Source of the DNA: JBBRCX01 sp038204465
GTDB taxonomy: Bacteria > Planctomycetota > Phycisphaerae > Tepidisphaerales > Tepidisphaeraceae
DNA: 9,066 nt
Assembly: GCA_038204465.1 (NCBI GenBank)
Contig: JBBRCX010000146.1
Location: 1 to 9,066 of the forward strand
Reading direction: 5' to 3'
Shown: positions 1 through 6,962 of the stretch, one piece after another
Layout: every line of letters begins with the position of its first letter
Position numbering within the stretch: position 1 is the first letter of the stretch
Notes under the pieces: model-generated
Told to the model about the DNA's origin: nothing
Seen by the model: only the letters and a program-made list of their open reading frames with translations
Databases searched by the model: none
Translations under genes and position numbers: made by a program

Positions 1-156
1 CTCGGCTTCATGGGCATCGCGGCCTTCAAGTACGAGCTCTTCGCGTCGGCGCCGTTTGGCGGGGTGAACCTGGCGATCCTCTACGGGATGGCGCTGATCG
101 TCGCGGCGCTGGCGCTGGCGGTGATTTACATGATGCTTTGCAAACGCGGCCAGTGA
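1..156 (+). CDS. DUF485 (YjcH-like) inner-membrane protein, C-terminal part
   Basis: Only the last 51 residues are in the window; the gene is cut by the left edge. Reading from base 1 gives LGFMGIAAFKYELF, then a short polar turn, then a long hydrophobic helix (about residues 23-46: NLAILYGMALIVAALALAV...) and a short basic tail ending KRGQ. This matches the second half of DUF485 proteins (about 100 residues, two transmembrane helices), including the F-K-Y/F-E motif. DUF485 genes are typically found directly upstream of acetate symporter genes, and here ActP starts 44 bases after the stop, so the pair is probably co-transcribed. The role is not well established; a helper of the symporter is inferred from the linkage. 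The family call rests on a short fragment plus this context. Confidence 0.8.
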   Translation, partial: LGFMGIAAFKYELFASAPFGGVNLAILYGMALIVAALALAVIYMMLCKRGQ

Positions 157-200
157 ATGCGATAACTTCGCACCCGACCCGTTGACCGCGCGATCCCACC

Positions 201-2186
201 ATGCTTCACAATCCCAGTCTCCTGACCATCGCGATCTTCAGCCTCTTTGTCGGGGCGGTGCTCTACCTGTCGTTCTACCTCGGCTCAAAGGCCAAGAGCG
301 CCAAAGGGTATTACGCGGCTCATGGCGAGGTCGGCTGGTTTGTCAACGGCATCGCCTTCGCCGGCGATTACCTCTCCGCCGCTTCCTTCCTCGGCATCTG
401 CGGATTGATCGCGTTTTACGGTTACGACGGATTCCTGTATTCGATCGGCTATCTCGCGGGTTGGGTCGTCGCGCTCTTCGTGATCGCCGAGCCCCTGAAG
501 CGACTCGGCCGCTTCACCTTCGCCGATGCCCTCGACAACAAGTTCAATTCGCGCGGGATCAAGCTGGCTGCCGCCATCAGCACGCTCGTGGTCAGCCTCT
601 TTTACCTCATCCCGCAGATGGTCGGCGCCGGCGCGCTGGTCAAGCCGCTGCTGGGAATTCCCTACTGGTCCGGCGTGCTGATCGTCGGCATCGTGGTCAC
701 TTTGATCGTCGTGACCGCGGGCATGGTGTCAACGACGTGGGTCCAGTTCATCAAAGGCTCAATGCTCGTCGTCTTCTGCGCGATTCTTACGGTGATGATC
801 CTGCGGCGCGGCCTGAGCGTCGACCCGCGCGCTACCACCGCCGTCAAACCTATCCATTTCGCAGACATCCCCGGCGCAGATCCGGCAGATATCGTTAACC
901 CTAATGACGAATGGTTGGAAAGGGGCTACATCCGGCTGAAGACGCCCGGCAGTGACGCCGTCACGACCTGGAAGGTGATCCAGTGGCCGGCCTTCCTGCT
1001 GATGAGCACGGCGGATGAGCGCGATATAGCGCCGCCTTTGAATCCGCTGCTGCTCCCGACGCAGACGCTCACGACTCTCCCGAACGGACAGAAGCTGGTG
1101 AACGGCATCCCACAGGGTCGCGGTCCCGGCCAACAGGATCTGCTTCCCGTCGGCCATGTCGCGAGCCTGCCGGGCGATGTCGAATCCACTGGCCCGCTCG
1201 GGCCTTTGAAGTACATCCGCACTCTGCAAAACAGCAAAATCATCACCTGGGCTTCCCAGGCCTTTAAAGAACCCGATGGTTCGACCGTCACCGTCTACTA
1301 TCCGCAGGAGGTGGCCGGCGCCGATCTGCTCGTTCCCGGCGCTTCGCCCACCTTCAAGGGAGTCCGCGGCAACAAGTTCACCGACAAGCTCGACTTCCTC
1401 TCCCTCATGCTCGCGCTCTTCTGCGGCACCGCGTCGCTGCCCCACATCCTGATTCGCTACTACACCGTGAAAGACGCACCCGCCGCCCGCAAGAGCACCG
1501 TCGTCGGCATCGCCAGCATCGGCTTCTTCTATGTCCTGACTCTTTTTCTCGGCCTCGGCGCCATGACCAGCGGCACGCTCGATCCAACCAACAACAACAT
1601 GGCCGCGCCGCTGCTCGCCAAGAGCTTCGGCGAGCTTCCCTTCGCGATTATCTCCGCGATCGCGTTCACGACTGTGCTGGGCACCGTCAGCGGATTGATC
1701 ATGGCTGCCAGCGGCGCTGTCGCGCACGACCTCATGACCAATTACCTGCGCCTGCCGATGGACGATCACCAGAAGGTCCGCGCGGGAAAGGTGGTCGCGG
1801 TGATCGTCGGCATCCTCGCGATGGTGCTTGGCATCGTCTTTCAGAAGATGAACGTCACCTTCCTGGTCGGCTGGGCGTTCAACGTCGCCGCGTCGGCGAA
1901 CCTGCCGGCCCTGGTCATGCTTCTGTTCTGGCCGCGCACGACACGCCAGGGAATCACCGCCGCCATCGCGGTCGGCCTGGTCTCATCGCTCGCCTGGCTG
2001 CTGCTGAGCGCCCCCGCGTACAAAGATGTCTACGGCCTCGATCCCACCCGCGCCCTCGTGCCGTTCAGCCAACCTGGCATCGTCACCATTCCGCTCGGCT
2101 TCATCGTGCTCATCGTCGTCTCGCTGTTGACGCAGTCGTCTCGAGCCAGGGGCTTCGAAGTCATCGACGCGCAATCGCAGCGCTGA
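201..2186 (+). CDS. actP: Cation/acetate symporter ActP (sodium:solute symporter family)
   Basis: This is a complete 661-residue polytopic inner-membrane transporter of the SSS family, expected to couple cation entry to uptake of acetate or related short carboxylates. Diagnostic segments, recognised from E. coli ActP, are GDYLSAASFLGI (about 55-66), GRFTFADAL (103-111), YLIPQMVGAGAL (135-146), TTWVQFIKG (178-186), GTASLPHILIRYYTV (409-423), NNNMAAPLLA in the mid-C-terminal part, and VSGLIMAASGAVAHDL. Unlike E. coli ActP (549 residues) it has no cleavable N-terminal signal. Instead it carries about 150 extra residues between the helix ending near residue 202 and the one starting near 398. The extra part is proline/glycine rich and probably lies outside the membrane. 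No clear Shine-Dalgarno sequence precedes ATG 201, but the first helix begins at once, so no later start is plausible. It lies downstream of a DUF485 gene, as is usual for actP. Substrate specificity is inferred from family only. Confidence 0.93.
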   Translation: MLHNPSLLTIAIFSLFVGAVLYLSFYLGSKAKSAKGYYAAHGEVGWFVNGIAFAGDYLSAASFLGICGLIAFYGYDGFLYSIGYLAGWVVALFVIAEPLKRLGRFTFADALDNKFNSRGIKLAAAISTLVVSLFYLIPQMVGAGALVKPLLGIPYWSGVLIVGIVVTLIVVTAGMVSTTWVQFIKGSMLVVFCAILTVMILRRGLSVDPRATTAVKPIHFADIPGADPADIVNPNDEWLERGYIRLKTPGSDAVTTWKVIQWPAFLLMSTADERDIAPPLNPLLLPTQTLTTLPNGQKLVNGIPQGRGPGQQDLLPVGHVASLPGDVESTGPLGPLKYIRTLQNSKIITWASQAFKEPDGSTVTVYYPQEVAGADLLVPGASPTFKGVRGNKFTDKLDFLSLMLALFCGTASLPHILIRYYTVKDAPAARKSTVVGIASIGFFYVLTLFLGLGAMTSGTLDPTNNNMAAPLLAKSFGELPFAIISAIAFTTVLGTVSGLIMAASGAVAHDLMTNYLRLPMDDHQKVRAGKVVAVIVGILAMVLGIVFQKMNVTFLVGWAFNVAASANLPALVMLLFWPRTTRQGITAAIAVGLVSSLAWLLLSAPAYKDVYGLDPTRALVPFSQPGIVTIPLGFIVLIVVSLLTQSSRARGFEVIDAQSQR

Positions 2187-2250
2187 AATCCCCTTTTCAC
2201 CACCCCTGCAAACCCGCCACCCTCGCCAGGGCCTCGAAAACCCATCCCAA

Positions 2251-2360
2251 CCCCATCGGCCATCCATCCCTCCCCCATCGGCCGTCCATCCCGCTCCCAT
2301 TGGCCATCCATCTCGCCCCCATGAGCCGTCCATCTCGCCCCCCTGAGCCGTCCATCCCAC
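2251..2360. repeat. Five-copy 22-base tandem repeat
   Basis: Five contiguous units start at 2251, 2273, 2295, 2317 and 2339, with an exact 22-base period and no indels. Each has a C-run start (CCCCAT or a variant), the core GCCRTCCATC and a pyrimidine-rich end. Units 4 and 5 differ from units 1-3 by TGAG in place of TCGG/TTGG. The period is not a multiple of three and equals about two helical turns. Flanking bases (about 2241 and 2371) show partial C-CCATC matches, which may be eroded units. The function is unknown: replication slippage or an array of protein-binding sites are both possible. Confidence 0.85.
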
Positions 2361-2802
2361 CGCCGCCGCGCCCCCATCGATTCCCCAAACATCCTCCAGC
2401 GCCCGACCGATAGCCTCCCAGCAAAAGCCAGCGCCCCCGCCGTGCCCTCCCCGTCCTCTGACCAGGAATCAGCCTGAAAATTGCCCGAACGCCACCCCAA
2501 ACGCATCCCGCACAGGGGGTCCGATGTCTGGTTACACGATGAAGGTGTTTGATGCCGTCGGCAGGCCTGCGAAGCGCATCGCGCGCGTCGGTTCCGGTCA
2601 CGGCAGCAGCGTGTCGCGGTCGCCAACCATTGGGTAAAGTGATCCCGTTCTCCACAGCGATCGTCGACGGCTTCGCGGAAACCATCATCACTCCCACTTT
2701 ACAAGTTGATGTTTTGTCGCCGATCCTTCCTCGATCTCGTGCGGGATGCGCAGCAACCTCTCCTTGCTTTTCCCGGAAATCGCGACGGCCGTGGCGTTAT
2801 AC

Positions 2803-2808
2803 AGGTGG
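2803..2808 (+). promoter_or_regulatory. Ribosome binding site that decides the sigma factor start
   Basis: AGGTGG lies 9 bases before ATG 2818. An in-frame ATG at 2746 would add 24 residues before region 2 and has no comparable ribosome site, so 2818 is preferred. Confidence 0.6.
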
Positions 2809-2817
2809 ACGCCGCTC

Positions 2818-3321
2818 ATGGCATCGACCGACCCGTCCAAGCTGGCAGCGGTGTTCGATCGCCAGGCGGCGGCCATGACGCTGTACGCGCGGCAATGGCT
2901 GGACCGGTCGCAGGCCCAGGACGTGGTGCAGGAGGTGTTCGTGCGGCTGCTGTCGCAAGGGCGACCACCGGCGAACGTGAAGGCGTGGCTCTACCGCTGC
3001 GTCCGAAACGCCGCGATCAGCGCCGCGCGATCTGCCGCGCGGCGGCGCCGGCGCGAGCGCTGCGCGGCGCAGGACGAGCACCAGTGGTTTGAGCCGGGCG
3101 CCGACGACCGCATCGATGCCGCCGCCGCGCAGGCGGCGCTGTCCGCGCTGCCGGCGCAACAACGCGAGGTGATTCTGCTGCGCATCTGGTCGGGGATGAC
3201 GCTGGCGGAAATCGCGCAGGTGACGGGCGCCCCCGTCTCAACCGTCTTCGATCAATACCGCGCGGGCCTCGGCGCCGTCCGCCGCTTGATGGAGCCCTCA
3301 TGCAGAACCGAAACGACATGA
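2818..3321 (+). CDS. ECF-type RNA polymerase sigma factor
   Basis: The 167-residue protein is the usual ECF size and contains the two needed domains. Region sigma-2 lies at about residues 10-80, with AQDVVQEVFVRLL (core-binding and -10 recognition helix), then VKAWLYRCVRNAAI and a very basic A/R-rich helix. Region sigma-4 lies at about 107-159, with ALSALPAQQREVILLRIWSG, then TLAEIAQVTGAPVSTVFD, the helix-turn-helix that reads the -35 element. Upstream in-frame ATG 2746 is less likely than 2818 because AGGTGG precedes the latter. The next gene overlaps its 3' end by 22 bases, which implies translational coupling and fits a sigma/regulator pair. ECF factors redirect RNA polymerase to a small regulon in response to an envelope or other signal; the signal and regulon cannot be read from this window. 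Sequence style (WF before the linker, LRIWSGMTLAEIA) recalls planctomycete ECF groups. Confidence 0.92.
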   Translation: MASTDPSKLAAVFDRQAAAMTLYARQWLDRSQAQDVVQEVFVRLLSQGRPPANVKAWLYRCVRNAAISAARSAARRRRRERCAAQDEHQWFEPGADDRIDAAAAQAALSALPAQQREVILLRIWSGMTLAEIAQVTGAPVSTVFDQYRAGLGAVRRLMEPSCRTETT

Positions 3322-3809
3322 ATGCCGCGGGGCCCGAGCTTCCGCGGGCGCTGGGCGAGTTCGAGCAGACGCTCTTGACGCTGCGCCCTTCGCGGCCTGC
3401 GATCGACCGCGACCGCGCCCTCTTCGATGCCGGCGCCGCCGCCGGTCGGCGCAAGGGGCGGGCGTGGCGGCTCAGCACGTGCGTGCTGGCGATGGGATTG
3501 GGCGCGAGCGTGCTGTGGCGGCCCGCGCCGCCTTCCAAGTCCGATTCACGCATCGCCTCCGCGCCCGCCTCGCCCAACAATCCGGGATTCGATTTGCCGA
3601 TGCCGCTGGAGCCGCCGCCGCATCAGGACGCCTCATACGTGGCCTTGCGCGACGAGCTGCTGAATCGCGGATTGAGTGCGCTGCCTCGTGCGCGCGGCTG
3701 GGGAATTCCCCGCGGCTCGGAGCCCACGGTGAAGTCGCTCGCGCCGTCCCCCGCGCCGGACGCACCGCGTTCGTTGCTGGAACTGCTGCATCCCGGAGAC
3801 CCGTCATGA
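3300..3809 (+). CDS. Single-pass membrane protein, candidate regulator of the ECF sigma factor
   Basis: This 169-residue protein starts inside the sigma gene (22-base overlap); GGAG stands 5 bases before ATG 3300. It has a cytoplasmic-type N-terminal part with L-x-x-L-x-P and AIDRDRALFDAG (about 36-47), a short basic stretch, one hydrophobic helix at about residues 56-73 (LSTCVLAMGLGASVLW), and a proline-rich outer part with SYVALRDELLNRGLSALP. The topology and position suit an anti-sigma factor. However, the HxxxCxxC zinc motif of ZAS anti-sigma proteins is absent (only one Cys, in the membrane helix), so this would be a non-zinc type. The DRD-LF-AG pattern resembles proteins found next to ECF genes in planctomycetes. 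The regulator role is inferred from position and topology alone. The next gene starts in its stop codon (ATGA). Confidence 0.7.
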   Translation: MQNRNDMNAAGPELPRALGEFEQTLLTLRPSRPAIDRDRALFDAGAAAGRRKGRAWRLSTCVLAMGLGASVLWRPAPPSKSDSRIASAPASPNNPGFDLPMPLEPPPHQDASYVALRDELLNRGLSALPRARGWGIPRGSEPTVKSLAPSPAPDAPRSLLELLHPGDPS

Positions 3810-5245
3810 ACCGCAGGCCCGTCCTTATCGTCGTGCTGATCGCCAGTCTGTCGGCTGCCGCAACCCCGGCGGCGCCGCCGGGAACGCAGCGTGCCCCGGA
3901 GATGAAGACGCTGCGCGTGCGGGCCGCCGCGACGACGCGGCCCGCGCTGCAGTATGCGCTGATGCCTGACGCCCGCGACATCGAGCCGGGCGACGCGGCC
4001 GCGCTTTACCTCATGGCCATCAACGCCGCCGCCCGCTCGATGCCCAACGTGGCGACGCAGCCGGCCAGGGGGGAGGGGGCCGCAGTCTGGCCCGGCGACC
4101 TGCTGGACGTGCCGCTCGACAAGCTCCGCCTCAAGCAGGCTTTGGACCTGCTCGGCAACTGCGCCGGCGCGATCGACTATCTCGACCGCGCCGCCCGGCG
4201 TGAGCACTGCGATTTGCAACTGAACTACCGCAAGACTGGCATGAACACGCAGATGCCTTACCTGAACGACATCCACTACGTCGGGCAAATCCTGGCGCTG
4301 CGCGCCCGCGTGCAGGTCGTGAGCAAGGACTACGCCGGCGCCGCCCACACCCTCGCAAGCGGTTTGGCACTGGCCCGCCACCTGCAGGAGCACGCGCCGC
4401 TCGTCCAGCACCTGGTCGCGATTGGCAACGCGTCGATCATGCTCGACCGCGTGCAGGAGTGGATCGAATCTGACGGCAGCCCCAACGTGTACTGGCCGCT
4501 GGCCAGCCTTCCGCAGCCGTTGGTCGACCCGGGCAGCGTGCCGGGCGTCGAGCGGGCACTCGTCGAAGGGTCGCTGGACCTGCGTAAGGCGGCGGCGGGC
4601 GAGCTGCCCGCGGAGCAGCGGCCGCAGTTTTGGCGCAGGGTGCAGACCGTGATTACCATCGGGCCGTTTCGAGATCAGCGAGATCAGAGCGAATCCAGCT
4701 TTGTGGGCGCCGCGATTGGAGCAGCCGCAGCCTACCCGCAGGCCAGGCAATATCTGATCGCCAGGGGCGTGTCCGCGCAGCGGGTGGACGCGATGCCGGC
4801 CGATGCCGTGCTGGGCCGCTTCTACGCCGTCAAATATCTGGAGCTTTTCGATGAGACCTACAAGGCGTGGAACCTGCCGTACCCGGAGTCCGCGGCCGCC
4901 ATGCGGCAGGCGCAGCAGGAGATCGTCCGCGAACGGAGGGCTTTCCCGAGCAACCTCCTGCAGGTGCTGTTGCCCGCGGTGCGACAGGCCCGGCTGCAAT
5001 ATGCCCGGCTGGACCGCAAGGTGGCGCTGCTGCGCTGCGTCGAAGTCTTGCGCGCTCGGGCGGCGGCAGACGGCGCGTTTCCCGCCGACTTGTACGCCGG
5101 AGGCGATCTGCCCGTTCCGAACGATCCGGTGACGGGCAAGCCTTTCGGCTACTCGCTCGAAGCGGGCGTTGCGACCATCGATGCGACCGCGCCGCCGGAA
5201 AACCCTTGTTACCACTTAATCTACCGGATCGAGCTGGTGAGGTGA
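3806..5245 (+). CDS. Exported helical protein of the sigma factor operon, unknown function
   Basis: This 479-residue protein starts at ATG 3806, which overlaps the previous stop (ATGA); GGAG lies 7 bases upstream. An in-frame reading extends back to 3464 but lies inside the preceding gene and is not used. Residues 1-20 (MNRRPVLIVVLIASLSAAAT) form a signal peptide or anchor. The body is alpha-helical: a stretch at about 150-220 (ALRARVQVVSKDYAGAAHTL, then ALARHLQEH) looks like tetratricopeptide-style helix pairs. The C-terminus (about 410-479) has LLRCVEVLRARAAADGAFPADL followed by NDPVTGKPFGYSLEAG, a pattern resembling the C-terminal part of planctomycete pseudopilin-like exported proteins. 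It probably works outside the cytoplasm as part of the process controlled by the sigma factor. No catalytic motif is recognised and no enzyme function is claimed. Confidence 0.75.
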   Translation: MNRRPVLIVVLIASLSAAATPAAPPGTQRAPEMKTLRVRAAATTRPALQYALMPDARDIEPGDAAALYLMAINAAARSMPNVATQPARGEGAAVWPGDLLDVPLDKLRLKQALDLLGNCAGAIDYLDRAARREHCDLQLNYRKTGMNTQMPYLNDIHYVGQILALRARVQVVSKDYAGAAHTLASGLALARHLQEHAPLVQHLVAIGNASIMLDRVQEWIESDGSPNVYWPLASLPQPLVDPGSVPGVERALVEGSLDLRKAAAGELPAEQRPQFWRRVQTVITIGPFRDQRDQSESSFVGAAIGAAAAYPQARQYLIARGVSAQRVDAMPADAVLGRFYAVKYLELFDETYKAWNLPYPESAAAMRQAQQEIVRERRAFPSNLLQVLLPAVRQARLQYARLDRKVALLRCVEVLRARAAADGAFPADLYAGGDLPVPNDPVTGKPFGYSLEAGVATIDATAPPENPCYHLIYRIELVR

Positions 5246-5302
5246 CCTGCTGAAGCGGGCCCTATCTGCTTCGTCCGGCGCTGCAGAAGGGCAAGCATCC
5301 CG

Positions 5303-5331
5303 GGCGAGCCGCAACCCGGAAACGCCTCGCC
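5303..5331 (+). other. Possible hairpin in the gap between the two exported-protein genes
   Basis: GGCGAGCCG (5303-5311) pairs with CGCCTCGCC (5323-5331), with one mismatch and an 11-base loop. No T-run follows, so it is not a standard intrinsic terminator. It could be an RNA-stability or attenuation element inside an operon, or a chance structure in GC-rich DNA. Confidence 0.3.
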
Positions 5332-5373
5332 GCTGCCGGTGATGGTCCCGCCGGCGCATGCAAACGGAGAATC

Positions 5374-6711
5374 ATGATGAAAGTGTTTCGGCTCGCGCTC
5401 GCCTTTGTTTCGCTCGTCTGTCTGTCCGAATCGCTGCGCGGCGAAGAGCGCTCCGCGCCTGAGGTACTCGCGCCCTTCGTCGACGAGCAGACGGTGCTGA
5501 TCCTTCGGCTGGACCTTGCTCGGGCGGATGTGGCAGCGACGGCCGCCTGGCTCGACGCTTCGCTGGGCAACGCCGGGCTGGAGGCGAGGGATGTCGATTT
5601 CGCGCGGGCAAGCATGAAACAAGCGGCAGCGGTCGCCGAGCAGTTTGTAGCTTCGATGAAGAAGGCTCAAGCGCGAGAGCTGTACATGCTGTATTCGCTC
5701 GCGGACTTTCCCGATTCGACCCCGACGTTCGTCGTCCCGCTTCAGAAGGGCGCCGACGCCCGGACGATCGGTAATCTGCTGAGCACTGGAACCGCGGAGG
5801 GCGGCCACGGGCCGGCCGCAAGCGGCTCGCGCACCGCGCAGACGGTCGGCAATGTGGTCGTCTGCCGCACACCGCCGCCGACGTCGCAGCCTGCCCGCGC
5901 CGCCGATCAACCGACCCCGGAGATGAAGGCAGCGCTCACGGCGATGGCTGCAGCCGCACCCGCCGCCTTGACGATGATCCTGGCGCCTTCCGCGGACATG
6001 AATAAGGCGTTCGCCGCAACCCTGCCGCAGTTGCCTGGGAACATCTCAACCGAAGTGTTGGCACGCGGCATCCAGCGGGCGACGCTCTCTGTGCGCACGC
6101 CGCCGGAAGCGCCCTGGGTCGAAATGCGGCTGCAGGCGCCTGACGAAGCATCGGCCGGCGCCGTCGCCGATCAAATCCGCCGAGCTTTGGCGGTGCTCAG
6201 GGACTCACACGCCGCCCGGGATGCTGACGCGTTGGCCACCCTGGAGCCGATCATCGCAGGCAACAGCGTCTCGGTGAGAGTAGACCGCGCAGCCATCGAG
6301 CGGGTCATCCTGCCCGCAGTGCTGCGCAGCATGACGGAAGCGGCGCACCAATCGATGGGCGTGCAGTCGATGCGGAACGCGCGGGACATTGTCGCAAGAG
6401 CATACTCGTACGCGCAAAAGCATGGCGGCGCGTTTCCGCCAGACTTGAGGACGATAAAAGAAATGGAGGAGAACGGCGCGCATCTGCCGTCGCAGATGTT
6501 CATTAACCCTTTGCAGCCCGAGCGGAAGGAAGGATACGTATTCCTGCGGCCGCCGGACGGAGTCACTGACCAACATGTACTCGTGCTGTACGAGGCGTTC
6601 GATGAGTGGCCCGGGGATGTGGCCGTGGGCTACGCCGATGGTCATGTTGAGCGGGTGGCGGATGAGGCGGAGTTTCGCAAACAGCTGGAGGCCGCGAAGG
6701 CGAAGCGCTAA
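5374..6711 (+). CDS. Exported protein with C-terminal H-X9-DG/DUF1559-like domain
   Basis: The protein has 445 residues. ATG 5374 and ATG 5377 are adjacent; GGAGA at 5366-5370 is better spaced for 5377, so the true start may be one codon later. Residues 1-23 form a signal peptide (KVFRLALAFVSLVCLS). The mature N-terminus APFVDEQTVLILRLDL and the long A-rich middle resemble planctomycete exported proteins of unknown function. From about 333 to 445 come ARDIVARAYSYAQKHGGAFPPDL, then FINPLQPERKEGYVFL, then GDVAVGYADGHVERV (about 415-429). The last is the DGH signature typical of the C-terminus of DUF1559-type pseudopilin-like proteins; the usual N-terminal prepilin methylation motif is not present. 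It lies 128 bases after the preceding exported-protein gene on the same strand, with no obvious promoter between. Its last codons (EFRKQLEAA) are duplicated at 8066-8091. Function unknown. Confidence 0.8.
   Translation: MMKVFRLALAFVSLVCLSESLRGEERSAPEVLAPFVDEQTVLILRLDLARADVAATAAWLDASLGNAGLEARDVDFARASMKQAAAVAEQFVASMKKAQARELYMLYSLADFPDSTPTFVVPLQKGADARTIGNLLSTGTAEGGHGPAASGSRTAQTVGNVVVCRTPPPTSQPARAADQPTPEMKAALTAMAAAAPAALTMILAPSADMNKAFAATLPQLPGNISTEVLARGIQRATLSVRTPPEAPWVEMRLQAPDEASAGAVADQIRRALAVLRDSHAARDADALATLEPIIAGNSVSVRVDRAAIERVILPAVLRSMTEAAHQSMGVQSMRNARDIVARAYSYAQKHGGAFPPDLRTIKEMEENGAHLPSQMFINPLQPERKEGYVFLRPPDGVTDQHVLVLYEAFDEWPGDVAVGYADGHVERVADEAEFRKQLEAAKAKR
6671..6696. repeat. 26-base direct repeat, copy 1 (inside the 3' end of the exported-protein gene)
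   Basis: The sequence starts AGTTTCGCAAACAGC and ends GGAGGCCGCG. It is identical over 26 bases to 8066-8091 in the same orientation; the bases on either side differ. Here it encodes the FRKQLEAA segment near the C-terminus. With the second copy it brackets the whole minus-strand block. Confidence 0.95.
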
Positions 6712-6932
6712 ATGAATAGACATGGCCGGGTGGACGAGTGTCGTCAAGAACCTCTCGCAGACGCCGTCCCCGTTCATCCCAAGTCCTCTTCCACCAACTG
6801 CGATCAAACGGCATCTGTCCGCCCCATGAAGATGTATTTATTGTGCCTCATCGGCCATGAAAGCGCGCGTGATCCGCGCTACAATAGGGCGATGGACACA
6901 AGCGAGTCCCATCCGAACAAGCAGAACCTTCC

Positions 6933-6962
6933 GATGATGAGCCTTCGCATGCAGGCATCATC
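6933..6962 (-). terminator. Hairpin at the end of the minus-strand genes
   Basis: GATGATG (6933-6939) pairs exactly with CATCATC (6956-6962). CCT/AGG extends the stem across a two-base bulge, leaving an 8-base loop (TCGCATGC). It sits exactly at the stop codon of the frameshifted minus-strand gene, a typical place for a terminator. No U-rich tract follows on either strand, so intrinsic termination is uncertain; a 3'-end stabiliser is an alternative. Confidence 0.4.

Larger units (their letters stand above)
2187..2817. other. Long non-coding stretch between actP and the sigma factor gene
   Basis: About 630 bases hold no ORF that resembles a protein. The first 270 bases are strikingly C-rich on the plus strand (G-rich on minus) and contain the 22-base tandem repeats. 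From about 2460 on, composition returns to normal. The minus-strand ORFs across the repeats translate to low-complexity G/M/D/W strings and are rejected as coding. No convincing intrinsic terminator is visible after actP, and no clear sigma-70 promoter before the sigma gene; a promoter for the sigma operon should lie somewhere in 2460-2800. Confidence 0.7.

Noticed and set aside
182..898. Plus-strand ORF of 238 residues overlapping actP
   Set aside because: Arginine-rich low-complexity translation in a second frame of the clearly coding actP.
759..1769. Minus-strand ORF of 336 residues across actP
   Set aside because: Complementary-strand shadow of high-GC coding sequence; no recognisable domain, while the plus strand encodes ActP.
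2030..2697. Overlapping minus-strand ORFs giving G/M/D/W repeats
   Set aside because: The repeats come from the 22-base DNA repeat read in shifting frames; the period is not a multiple of three, so a protein repeat would not be kept.
2634..2702. Inverted repeat GTAAAGTG/CACTTTAC with a 53-base spacer
   Set aside because: Eight-base arms at this distance are too weak to support an operator or hairpin.
2774..2800. GGAAAT...CGTTAT as an autoregulated ECF promoter
   Set aside because: Weak match, and it would leave almost no room for the ribosome site of the sigma gene.
2746..2817. Upstream start for the sigma factor
   Set aside because: No ribosome site, and the added residues precede the normal sigma-2 start; AGGTGG supports 2818.
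3623..5215. Minus-strand ORF of 530 residues
   Set aside because: Shadow of the anchored and exported protein genes, which have signal or anchor segments, ribosome sites and overlapping starts on the plus strand.
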